64,000 bases of DNA. Source: Listeria kieliensis (GTDB taxonomy: Bacteria > Bacillota > Bacilli > Lactobacillales > Listeriaceae). Positions 1-6,447 of this stretch are shown here, piece after piece. The stretch is from the NCBI RefSeq assembly GCF_003369925.1, contig NZ_LARY01000001.1:248001-312000 (forward strand), written 5' to 3'. The notes beneath the pieces are model-generated. The model was given only the letters and a program-made list of their open reading frames with translations, was not told where the DNA came from and made no database searches. How positions within the stretch are numbered: the first letter of the stretch is position 1; each line of letters begins with the position of its first letter. The position numbers and the translations under genes are program-made.

Positions 1-435
1 GGAAATATTAGCTTTGCTTAGTTCACCTTGGATGTCTAAATTTTTGAATGGCGAATCTTTAATAAGCGCATTGAACCATTTTTCAAAATCTGTCCAGTAG
101 CCAGGCAAAGCTTTTGCAAGTGAAGCAATTTGGTTGGCAAGCACAGGACCAATTTGAATAACTGCAAGTGTGAATAAAATGATAAACACAATAAAAATTA
201 AAATAATGCCAAGGACACGCGGGACTTTTCGTTTTTCAAGAAATTCAACAAGCGGATTAAACATGTAAAACAAAAATCCAGAAACTAAAATTGGCAAGAA
301 TAGCGTCGAGATAATCACCCCAATGGGCGAGAATATGTATTTCATTTGTAAGAGTAAAAAGACGATCGCTACAATGGCCAAAATTTCAACGGTCCAAAAG
401 AATAATTTACTCTCGCGAAAACGTGAATTCTTCAT
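1..435 (-). CDS. AI-2E family transporter (YtvI-like), C-terminus outside window
   Basis: Reading leftward from ATG at 435, preceded by GGGAG about 8 bases upstream, the frame stays open to the window edge (145 residues seen). The visible part has hydrophobic segments near residues 15-30, 35-60 and 75-95, then a loop containing LAKALPGYWTDFEKW. This layout is typical of the N-terminal half of the AI-2E/PerM permease family. The family includes autoinducer-2 exporters and Na+/H+ antiporters, so the substrate cannot be given. It is divergent from the GntR gene at 557. A second family member lies at 56907. Confidence 0.85.
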   Translation of the reverse strand, partial: MKNSRFRESKLFFWTVEILAIVAIVFLLLQMKYIFSPIGVIISTLFLPILVSGFLFYMFNPLVEFLEKRKVPRVLGIILIFIVFIILFTLAVIQIGPVLANQIASLAKALPGYWTDFEKWFNALIKDSPFKNLDIQGELSKANIS

Positions 436-556
436 TCCATTCTCCCTTCTTATTTTTATTCTAGTTTAGCATGATTTAAGGGGTTTGGCTATTTCAAATT
501 GACTTCTTTTTCGAACTGTTATATCGTTATTATAATAAGAAAGAAGGTGTTGCACG

Positions 557-961
557 GTGTTGCTTCAAATTCATTTAGAAAGTGAAGAACCGATTTACAT
601 GCAGATTTGCAACCAAATTATTGAAGGAATTGCAAAAGGTGGATATTCTCCAGGTGAAAAACTTCCTTCCGTGCGCAAACTTGCGGCTGATATTGGCATT
701 AATTTTCATACTGTTAACAAGGCCTATCAACGGCTTGAACGAGAAGGGTTTATTGAAATTCATCGTAAACAAGGAGTATCGATTCCTTCACAAGGTGTTG
801 AAATAGCAGATGTAACTCGTTTACAAACCCTAAACCAAAAATTGCGTCCGATTGTCGCTGAGGCGATCGCTCGTTCTGTTTCCGAACAAACTTTTAGGCA
901 GACATGTCATGAGCTTTACGAAGAATTCCAAGCAAGCGAGCGGGAGAATGAAGCCCAATGA
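557..961 (+). CDS. GntR-family transcriptional regulator, YtrA subfamily
   Basis: This 134-residue protein has a GntR winged helix at about residues 10-78 (PGEKLPSVRKLAADIGIN, then HTVNKAYQRLEREGFI). The short helical tail after it is typical of the YtrA subfamily, which lacks a large effector domain. GTG at 557 follows AAGAAGG at a good distance. The stop overlaps the next gene's ATG by 4 bases (ATGA), so the two are translationally coupled. YtrA-type regulators usually repress the membrane-protein operon that starts with their own gene. That fits here, but the ligand is unknown. Confidence 0.9.
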   Translation: MLLQIHLESEEPIYMQICNQIIEGIAKGGYSPGEKLPSVRKLAADIGINFHTVNKAYQRLEREGFIEIHRKQGVSIPSQGVEIADVTRLQTLNQKLRPIVAEAIARSVSEQTFRQTCHELYEEFQASERENEAQ

Positions 962-2025
962 ATTTTGTTACCTTCAGCTTTAATTTGGGGTTACTAGCCA
1001 TTATTTTAAGTGCTGTGCCTTTTGTGACAAGAAGGTCAGAATGTTTTGGTGTCAATGTAGGAACCAAATTAAGTTATTCCAATCAATTACTTAGATGGAA
1101 GCGACAATATCTACTTTTGATGGGCTCATTTGCCGCCGTTTTCTTTTTATTTGCATGGATAATTCCTTGGTTTTTAGGTATATTAATTTTTTATCTCGTT
1201 TTTAGTTTTGGCCTTTACTTAATTTATCATTTTCGAACGAAATCTTGGAAAAAGAAGCAAATAGCAAATGGAAACTTGAAGGAGCAAGCTACCGTTATTG
1301 TAGAAGCTTCTGGTGACAAAGAGGAAAGTATTCTCCCCAGTTGGTATTATTTCGTTCTCTTTTTCCTTTTTTTGCTAACTCTTTTTTTAACGTTTATGCT
1401 TTATAAACAGGCACCTGCTAAATTCCCTGCTTACTGGAAGCTAAATGGTGTATTTGAAATTGAAAAGGACAAAACGCCTGTTAGTGCATCAATCTGGCCA
1501 GCTTCCCAGTTCTTTACAATTCTTACTTTTCTTGGGATCCACCTGACGATTCGGAAAAGCAAACGAATCATTGACTTAGATGATCCTGATATTTCGCTAG
1601 AACGTATGAAACGTGCGAATGCCTTATATAGCAGGTTTATGTTTGGGATAAGTCTTTTAATGGTCTCCTTTTTTGGCTTTTTGCAATGCTCCTTTTTGCT
1701 AAATTGGAGTTGGACCACAGTTCGAGTAGGGTCTATTTTACTTTGGCTCTTTCTTTTGATCGCGTTTTTTTGGCTGACTTTTTTTGTGGGGCAGGGCGGA
1801 AGTAGGCTCAAAGTGATGGGGATTCGACGAGAACGAAAAATGGTGCAAAAAGATGATCACTACTGGAAACTAGGGATATTTTACTTTAACCGTTTAGATC
1901 CGGCTTTATTTATTGAAAAAAGATTTGGGATTGGGTGGACCGTCAATTTAGCAAGACCAATTATCTGGCTAATATTGCTTATTGTGTTAGTTATAGCTGG
2001 AATCAAACAATTTTTCTTTTCATGA
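958..2025 (+). CDS. DUF1648/DUF5808 multi-pass membrane protein
   Basis: This 355-residue protein has about eight hydrophobic segments. A central stretch after a transmembrane segment (APAKFPAYWKLNG) resembles the DUF1648 signature. A C-terminal motif (FYFNRLDPALFIEKRFGIGW) matches the DUF5808 pattern of a short polar segment ending in KRFGIGWT. Proteins of this kind are commonly paired with YtrA-type regulators, as here. Function is unknown; an envelope or bacteriocin-stress role is only a guess from the pairing. Coupled to the regulator by ATGA. Confidence 0.8.
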   Translation: MNFVTFSFNLGLLAIILSAVPFVTRRSECFGVNVGTKLSYSNQLLRWKRQYLLLMGSFAAVFFLFAWIIPWFLGILIFYLVFSFGLYLIYHFRTKSWKKKQIANGNLKEQATVIVEASGDKEESILPSWYYFVLFFLFLLTLFLTFMLYKQAPAKFPAYWKLNGVFEIEKDKTPVSASIWPASQFFTILTFLGIHLTIRKSKRIIDLDDPDISLERMKRANALYSRFMFGISLLMVSFFGFLQCSFLLNWSWTTVRVGSILLWLFLLIAFFWLTFFVGQGGSRLKVMGIRRERKMVQKDDHYWKLGIFYFNRLDPALFIEKRFGIGWTVNLARPIIWLILLIVLVIAGIKQFFFS

Positions 2026-2095
2026 GGATTTTGTTTGTGAAAAAGGATACGAACAAGTAAAATACAAGTAGAATCAACAAAAGGAAGGGAACAAA

Positions 2096-2854
2096 ATGAA
2101 GATTATCGGAATTCTTGGAACACAAAACCGAAAAGGACTAACCGCCCAGTTACTAGATGAGGTTTTACGAGGAGCAGAACGAGCTGGCGCTGAAACTAGT
2201 CTCATCGTTCTTGAAGAGAGTTTTGATCCAACTAGGCAAGATGAAGTCAGGAAGCTCGGAAAAGAGTTAAAACAAGCGGATTGTATGATTTTTGCGACGC
2301 CTACTTATTTTGGCAATGTAAGTGGCAGTATGAAACAATTTTTTGATCATTTACGTGATTATTTCGTGCACCTTACAAGTAAAGGAGAAAATATTCCTCA
2401 CCTATTCAAAGGGAAGAGCTACGTATCGATTACATCCTGTTATAAAAGTGCTTTTGAGAATATGCTTGCGGGAATCACGGATGCAACTTTTAATCAAATT
2501 GATACGGTGATGTCGCAAGCCGGTATGCACCGGGCTTCCGAACTTGTTTTGACTGGGACCTTTCAAATGGACGAACTTCCCCAGAAAAAGCGGGAAGAAG
2601 CGAAAGCTTTAGGGGAAAAACTTGTAGAACGAGTAGAAAGAGGAGGATTTACATTGAAACGCTATTTACAACTATTTGGAATGCTCGCCATTTCAACACT
2701 CATCGTCATGGGCATCCAAAAAGCCCTTCAAGTCGTTCATTTTATTCCAGCTGATGGCTTTTGGGTTAATTATTTGGTATTTGTGATCATCTTTTTCCTA
2801 TTTCTTTCGGGAATGCTACGATTAGTCACGATTCATAACCATAAACGACGATAA
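2096..2854 (+). CDS. NAD(P)H-dependent FMN reductase-like flavoprotein with C-terminal membrane anchor
   Basis: Residues 1-180 form a flavodoxin-like fold. MKIIGILGTQNRKG is the phosphate-binding start, and ATPTYFGNVSGSMKQFFDH is the second flavin loop of NADPH-dependent FMN reductases. After residue 190 there are two hydrophobic segments (about 196-215 and 222-243), so the reductase is probably tethered to the membrane. ATG at 2096 has AAGGAAGGGA upstream. The electron acceptor is unknown. The gene stands 70 bases after the membrane-protein gene and may be transcribed separately. Confidence 0.8.
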   Translation: MKIIGILGTQNRKGLTAQLLDEVLRGAERAGAETSLIVLEESFDPTRQDEVRKLGKELKQADCMIFATPTYFGNVSGSMKQFFDHLRDYFVHLTSKGENIPHLFKGKSYVSITSCYKSAFENMLAGITDATFNQIDTVMSQAGMHRASELVLTGTFQMDELPQKKREEAKALGEKLVERVERGGFTLKRYLQLFGMLAISTLIVMGIQKALQVVHFIPADGFWVNYLVFVIIFFLFLSGMLRLVTIHNHKRR

Positions 2855-2868
2855 AATTCGAATTTATA

Positions 2869-2897
2869 TTGTGAATAGATGCTCGTTATGCTATAAT
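2869..2897 (+). promoter_or_regulatory. SigA-type promoter of the formate/nitrite channel gene
   Basis: TTGTGA (2869-2874) and a perfect TATAAT (2892-2897) are separated by 17 bases, 50 bases before the ATG. The -35 overlaps TTGTGAA, which is one half of a Rex-type operator; I do not see the second half. Confidence 0.65.
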
Positions 2898-2946
2898 GAA
2901 AGCGCATTTTTGTGATGAAGTTAACAATTAGGAAGAAGGGAAAGGA

Positions 2947-3768
2947 ATGTCTTATTATACGCCTCAAGAAGTCACAGACGTAACGATTGAAAAGGGTATT
3001 CAAAAAGCAAATTCAAATGCACTTGCGCTCACCGTGTTAGGTTTTTTGGGCGGTGCATTCATTTCGCTTGGCTATTTGCTTTATATTCGCGTAATTGGAA
3101 CTGCACCGCATGAGTGGGGAAGTTTTGCGACATTTATCGGCGCTTCTGTATTTCCAGTAGGGTTGATTTGTATCTTACTCGGTGGTGGGGAACTGATTAC
3201 CGGGAATATGATGGCTGTTTCGCTTGCTTGGTTCGATCGAAAAATAACATTTGTGAAACTGCTACGTAACTTTGTGATTGTTACGGTCATGAATCTAGTC
3301 GGTGCGTTATTTGTTGCTTACTTTTTTGGCCATTTTGTTGGCTTAACTGAAGGGGACTTTTTAGCGAAAACTGTTGCCACAGCGGGTGCGAAAATCAAAG
3401 ACTCATTTTGGGTGGCTTTCGTTTCTGGCATTGGCTGTAACTGGTTTGTTGGGTTAGCTGTCTGGCTTTCATATGCGGCTAAAGATTTTGCTGGAAAAAT
3501 TTGGGGGATTTGGTTCCCGGTCATGGCTTTCGTTGCGATTGGCTTTCAACACGTTGTCGCCAACATGTTTATCATTCCAGCTGCGATTTTTGCAGGAAGC
3601 TATAGTTGGATGGACTTTTGGATGAACGTGATTCCAGTTTATCTTGGAAACACAGTTGGTGGCGCCATTTTTGTTAGTTTGTTTTACTTCTTAGCTTATA
3701 AACGAACAACGCAAGCAGTTAAAGTAAAAGAAAAGGAAGTGCAAGAACCAGTAACTTCTGGCGAATAA
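2947..3768 (+). CDS. Formate/nitrite transporter (FNT family)
   Basis: This 273-residue, six-helix protein has FNT signatures: GGGELITGNMM in the first half and YLGNTVGGAIF near the C-terminus. FNT proteins are pentameric channels for formate, nitrite or related small monovalent anions. It corresponds to the lmo0912 position in Listeria. It has its own promoter and is followed at once by a terminator, so it appears monocistronic. Confidence 0.92.
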   Translation: MSYYTPQEVTDVTIEKGIQKANSNALALTVLGFLGGAFISLGYLLYIRVIGTAPHEWGSFATFIGASVFPVGLICILLGGGELITGNMMAVSLAWFDRKITFVKLLRNFVIVTVMNLVGALFVAYFFGHFVGLTEGDFLAKTVATAGAKIKDSFWVAFVSGIGCNWFVGLAVWLSYAAKDFAGKIWGIWFPVMAFVAIGFQHVVANMFIIPAAIFAGSYSWMDFWMNVIPVYLGNTVGGAIFVSLFYFLAYKRTTQAVKVKEKEVQEPVTSGE

Positions 3769-3774
3769 AAGGAA

Positions 3775-3810
3775 AAAGATGAACGAGGAAATGCTTAGTT
3801 CATCTTTTTT
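3775..3810 (+). terminator. Rho-independent terminator after the FNT gene
   Basis: AAAGATGAAC (3775-3784) and GTTCATCTTT (3798-3807) form a perfect 10-bp stem followed by a T run. The ATG at 3779 lies in this stem, so it is not a good start for the next gene. Confidence 0.85.
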
Positions 3811-3829
3811 TATAAAGGAGGAAGTCAAA

Positions 3830-4249
3830 ATGGATATTCATGAAATAGATTGGGAAGTCAATCAGGAGCGGCTAATTGAGTTGCTTGAGGCAGATGCTGC
3901 CAGTTTAGAAGCGACTATTTTGCCGTATCAGAAGTCCATTTTTTCTTTTGCTGCCTATGAAAGCGGGGAATATGTGGGCGGAATTACTGGCGAAATTTTA
4001 TGGAATACCATGCATGTTTCGCTTCTGGCAGTTGACCCAACTCAAAAAGGGAAAGGCATAGGCACAACATTATTAAAACAGGTGGAAGAATATGCCAAAC
4101 AAAATCAGTGTACGCAAATTCACCTGGAAACAATGAGCTATCAGGCGCCTCGTTTTTACGAAAAAAATGGGTTTAAAGTTTTTGGGGAATTAGCTAACTT
4201 CATGCAACATGGAGTAACGCGCTTTTATTTGGTGAAATATTTATTATGA
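3830..4249 (+). CDS. GNAT-family N-acetyltransferase
   Basis: A 139-residue GNAT domain carries the acetyl-CoA pyrophosphate loop DPTQKGKGIGTTLLKQVEEY (Q/R-x-x-G-x-G/A) near the middle and FYEKNGFKVFGE at the end. ATG at 3830 is chosen because AAAGGAGG sits 8 bases upstream. The longer frame from 3779 would begin inside the preceding terminator. The substrate is unknown. Confidence 0.88.
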   Translation: MDIHEIDWEVNQERLIELLEADAASLEATILPYQKSIFSFAAYESGEYVGGITGEILWNTMHVSLLAVDPTQKGKGIGTTLLKQVEEYAKQNQCTQIHLETMSYQAPRFYEKNGFKVFGELANFMQHGVTRFYLVKYLL

Positions 4250-4306
4250 TTAAAAAATAGGATTCGTGGAAAAGAGAAGTGTCAAAACTTTTTAGGAGTG
4301 ATAACT

Positions 4307-5770
4307 TTGAATACCGAACTACCCAAAGTAAAAATGCAGCTTTTCATTGACGGGAACTGGCAGGATGGATCACTACAAAAAACAAAAAAAGTAGAAAATC
4401 CTGCAACAGGTGAAAGCGTTGCACAGGTTGCACAAGCAGAAACAGAAGATACTACGCGAGCTATTGAAGCGGCACAAACTGCTTTTCCTCGTTGGCGTGA
4501 GTTGGAACTACAAAGTCGTGTCGAACTGTTACACCGTGTAGCTCATTTATTGGAAGAAAAGGCAGATAAATTAGCTAAAATTATGACCATTGAACAAGGA
4601 AAACCGCTTGCAGAAGCCAAATCGGAAATTTTGACAGGAGCAGAAAATTTTCGTTTTAATGCGGAAGAGGCACGGCGAATTTACGGCGAAACGATTCCGG
4701 CACCCAATAAACATGTCTATATTGTAAAAAAAGAACCTATTGGAGTTGTGGCAGCCATTACGCCATGGAATTTTCCAATGGGGATGGCGACTCGAAAACT
4801 CGCACCAGCCCTTGCTGCAGGGAATACAGTGATTTTGAAACCTTCCAGTGAAACACCACTTTCGGCGTTAGCGCTCTTTGAAATTTTTGAAGAAGCTGGT
4901 TTTCCAAGAGGCGTTGTGAATTTATTGCTGGGAAATTCTTCTGAAATTGGGAAAGCACTAACAGCGAGCGATATAGTACGTAAATTGACGTTTACTGGAT
5001 CAACAGCAGTCGGTCAGAAACTATACCAAGAATCGGGAGAAACCTTGAAGAAAATTTCGCTGGAGCTCGGCGGGCATGCGCCCTTCATCGTATTTTCCGA
5101 TGCTAATCTTGAAAGCGCAGCAGATGGACTTGTTGCTGCAAAATTTCGGAATAATGGTCAAGTTTGTGTTTCGCCCAATCGAATTTTTGTAGCCAAAGAA
5201 ATTGAACAAGAATTTACAAAACTTGTACTTGAACGTGTGCGAAATTTGCAGGTTGGGAATGGTCTTCGGGAAGGTGTGAATGTGGGGCCGTTAATTCGAG
5301 AAGATGCTATTCACAAAATTAATCGCCAGCTAAAAGATGCGGCTGAGAAGGGTGCAGATATTCTGATTGGTGGAGAACGGCTTCTTGACGGCGAAGGTAA
5401 TGAAAAAGGGAACTTCTATGCACCAACAGTTCTAACAGGCGTTACAGAGCAAATGCGGATTTTTCATGAAGAAACATTTGGTCCGGTTATTCCAATCATC
5501 TCCTTTGTTTCGGATGACGAGGTAGTAAAATTAGCAAATGATAGCGAATTTGGATTAGCTTCTTATTTTTATACAGAAAGTCTAGAACGAGTAGAGGAAA
5601 TTAGTAATGCACTGGAATATGGCATGGTTGGTGTGAATGATATTGCAATTTCCCATCCTGAAACACCTTTTGGTGGTGTAAAGCATTCGGGATTTGGAAG
5701 AGAAAATGGACATTTTGGAATAGAAGAATATTTGAATGTGAAATTTGTGGCGCTAAAATACCGGACATAA
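4307..5770 (+). CDS. gabD: NAD(P)+-dependent succinate-semialdehyde dehydrogenase family protein
   Basis: An aldehyde dehydrogenase of about 487 residues. It has the cofactor loop AITPWNFP, KPSSETPLSA, the general-base motif LELGGHAPF, and the catalytic cysteine in NNGQVCVSPNR. The KPS-S pattern favours NADP, as in GabD-type enzymes. It oxidises succinate semialdehyde to succinate, the last step of the GABA shunt, and corresponds to lmo0913. TTG at 4307 sits 8 bases after AGGAG. GTG at 4298 overlaps that ribosome site and is a less likely start. Confidence 0.88.
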   Translation: MNTELPKVKMQLFIDGNWQDGSLQKTKKVENPATGESVAQVAQAETEDTTRAIEAAQTAFPRWRELELQSRVELLHRVAHLLEEKADKLAKIMTIEQGKPLAEAKSEILTGAENFRFNAEEARRIYGETIPAPNKHVYIVKKEPIGVVAAITPWNFPMGMATRKLAPALAAGNTVILKPSSETPLSALALFEIFEEAGFPRGVVNLLLGNSSEIGKALTASDIVRKLTFTGSTAVGQKLYQESGETLKKISLELGGHAPFIVFSDANLESAADGLVAAKFRNNGQVCVSPNRIFVAKEIEQEFTKLVLERVRNLQVGNGLREGVNVGPLIREDAIHKINRQLKDAAEKGADILIGGERLLDGEGNEKGNFYAPTVLTGVTEQMRIFHEETFGPVIPIISFVSDDEVVKLANDSEFGLASYFYTESLERVEEISNALEYGMVGVNDIAISHPETPFGGVKHSGFGRENGHFGIEEYLNVKFVALKYRT

Positions 5771-5795
5771 AAATAAGTCTCGTGAACTCCAGATA

Positions 5796-5824
5796 TTTAC
5801 TTTCGTCTTTTTCTTTGTTATAAT
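5796..5824 (+). promoter_or_regulatory. Predicted promoter of the antisense antitoxin RNA (RNA II)
   Basis: TTTACT (5796-5801), 17-base spacer, TATAAT (5819-5824) with an extended TG. No gene follows on this strand. The only element downstream is the terminator at 5853-5901, so the expected product is a short RNA of about 65-70 bases. Confidence 0.7.
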
Positions 5825-5830
5825 GAACGC

Positions 5831-5897
5831 AGGAAAAAAGAATCGATTGTAGCACATAAAAAATCCCGAGTCGGGCTAAAGATCTCGGGATTTTTTA
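5831..5897 (+). ncRNA. Antisense RNA antitoxin of an Fst/par-type locus (RNA II-like)
   Basis: Predicted from the promoter at 5796 and the terminator at 5853. It contains GAATCGATTGTAGCAC (5840-5855), a direct repeat of GAATCAATCGCAGCAC (6015-6030) that covers the toxin start region. The three differences all become G·U pairs in the RNA duplex, so all 16 positions can pair with the toxin mRNA over the start codon and up to its ribosome site. It also shares the terminator stem with the toxin mRNA. Size and layout match the RNA II of the pAD1 par locus. Confidence 0.72.
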
Positions 5898-5901
5898 TGT
5901 G
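5853..5901. terminator. Bidirectional terminator shared by toxin mRNA and antisense RNA
   Basis: A perfect 18-bp inverted repeat (5853-5870 with 5884-5901) around a 13-base loop, with T runs on both strands. Both loop orientations hold a YUNR U-turn sequence (CUAA and UUUA), a feature associated with fast antisense pairing. Confidence 0.88.
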
Positions 5902-5916
5902 GCTAGAACTTGTCGT

Positions 5917-6021
5917 CTACTTCCGTTTGTTATTCCCCCTTGTTTCTAGCCAGTACCTGAAAAGCGATAAGCAAATGCCAACAAGGAGAGGGGCAATAAC
6001 ACTGGAAAAAAGAAGAATCAA
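5917..6021 (-). CDS. Fst-family type I toxin peptide (34 aa)
   Basis: The frame from TTG at 6021 encodes 34 residues. The core SSVIAPLLVGICLSLFRYWL is followed by a charged tail ending RGNNKRK. Fst-type toxins are 30-34 residue single-span peptides with a VIAP-hydrophobic-VG core and a polar C-terminus, so length and pattern both fit. GGGAGG (6030-6035) lies 8 bases before the TTG. The start region is the target of the antisense RNA at 5831, and the stop is 15 bases before the shared terminator. When unpaired, such peptides damage the membrane. Longer upstream frames lack a ribosome site. Confidence 0.78.
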   Translation of the reverse strand: MILLFSSVIAPLLVGICLSLFRYWLETRGNNKRK

Positions 6022-6073
6022 TCGCAGCACCTCCCATCTGCAGAGTTTTGCAAAAGGGATAGACGACTTCTTT

Positions 6074-6105
6074 AGTATAACATGTTTGAAGAGTTGGTGC
6101 GTCAA
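6074..6105 (-). promoter_or_regulatory. Predicted promoter of the Fst-type toxin mRNA
   Basis: On the minus strand there is an extended -10 TGTTATACT (TATACT at 6079-6074) with TTGACG at 6105-6100. The 20-base spacing is long, so the extended -10 probably carries it. A transcript from here to the shared terminator would be about 210 bases, the size of RNA I in pAD1 par. Confidence 0.6.
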
Positions 6106-6222
6106 CGTTTTTCGGTGGTTTTAGATGCTTAAAATCTCGTTTTTTTCCCAGTAATCGTCTGAACTCAAGTGAAAATGCTTTTCTTAGAGAAGTGCTAAAA
6201 AAAAGATTCGATTGTTTGAAAC

Positions 6223-6252
6223 TTGCCAAAAAGAATGTGTTTTTGTTATACT
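6223..6252 (+). promoter_or_regulatory. Promoter of the ABC-F attenuator leader
   Basis: TTGCCA (6223-6228), an 18-base spacer, and extended -10 TG-T-TATACT (TATACT 6247-6252). This places the transcript start near 6259, about 190 bases before the ABC-F start codon. Confidence 0.65.
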
Positions 6253-6288
6253 GTTGCTAATAAATGAAAGAGGTGTTTTTTTAGGCCA

Positions 6289-6300
6289 ATGAAATTCTAA
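6289..6300 (+). CDS. Leader mini-ORF Met-Lys-Phe of the ABC-F attenuator
   Basis: ATG AAA TTC TAA, preceded by GAAAGAGGTG about 13 bases upstream. The stop codon is directly followed by the left arm of the leader hairpin (6300-6310), so ribosome occupancy here would control which hairpin forms. It is too short to support by composition; position is the argument. Confidence 0.5.
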   Translation: MKF

Positions 6301-6414
6301 TCCTGTTTGATAAAGAAAAAATGAATGCAAGTGTGCAAAACCATTTTTTTCGGACAGGATCAGTATGTTTATTTTGCTTGATAACACCTAGCAGAATTAA
6401 CGCTTTTTTGTGTA

Positions 6415-6447
6415 CTCCTATCCGAAAATGGATAAGGAGGTTTTTTT
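6415..6447 (+). terminator. Conditional terminator overlapping the ABC-F ribosome site
   Basis: CTCCT-ATCC pairs with GGAT-(A)-AGGAG (6415-6423 with 6430-6439), followed by seven T's and directly by the ATG at 6448. The right arm contains the Shine-Dalgarno AAGGAGG, so the same hairpin could both stop transcription and hide the ribosome site. Confidence 0.78.

Larger units (their letters stand above)
6259..6447 (+). ncRNA. rli53: rli53-like antibiotic-responsive attenuator leader of the ABC-F gene
   Basis: The leader holds a three-codon ORF (6289-6300) and two competing folds. In the terminating fold 6300-6310 pairs with 6350-6360 (11 bp with two G·U), leaving a terminator at 6415-6439 with seven T's. 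In the alternative fold 6351-6359 (CGGACAGGA) pairs with 6416-6424 (TCCTATCCG, one mismatch) and breaks the terminator. A ribosome stalled at the uORF stop would cover 6300-6310 and favour readthrough. In L. monocytogenes, lmo0919 is preceded by rli53, a known attenuator of this kind. AGGTGTT (6271-6277) can also pair with AACACCT (6383-6389). Confidence 0.75.

Noticed and set aside
3779..3829. Upstream in-frame start for the acetyltransferase
   Set aside because: It lies within the hairpin stem of the preceding terminator and has no ribosome site; ATG at 3830 has AAAGGAGG.
5897..6124. 75-codon plus-strand frame and overlapping 99-codon minus-strand frame over the Fst-type locus
   Set aside because: Neither has a ribosome site or recognisable product; they shadow the toxin gene and its untranslated leader.
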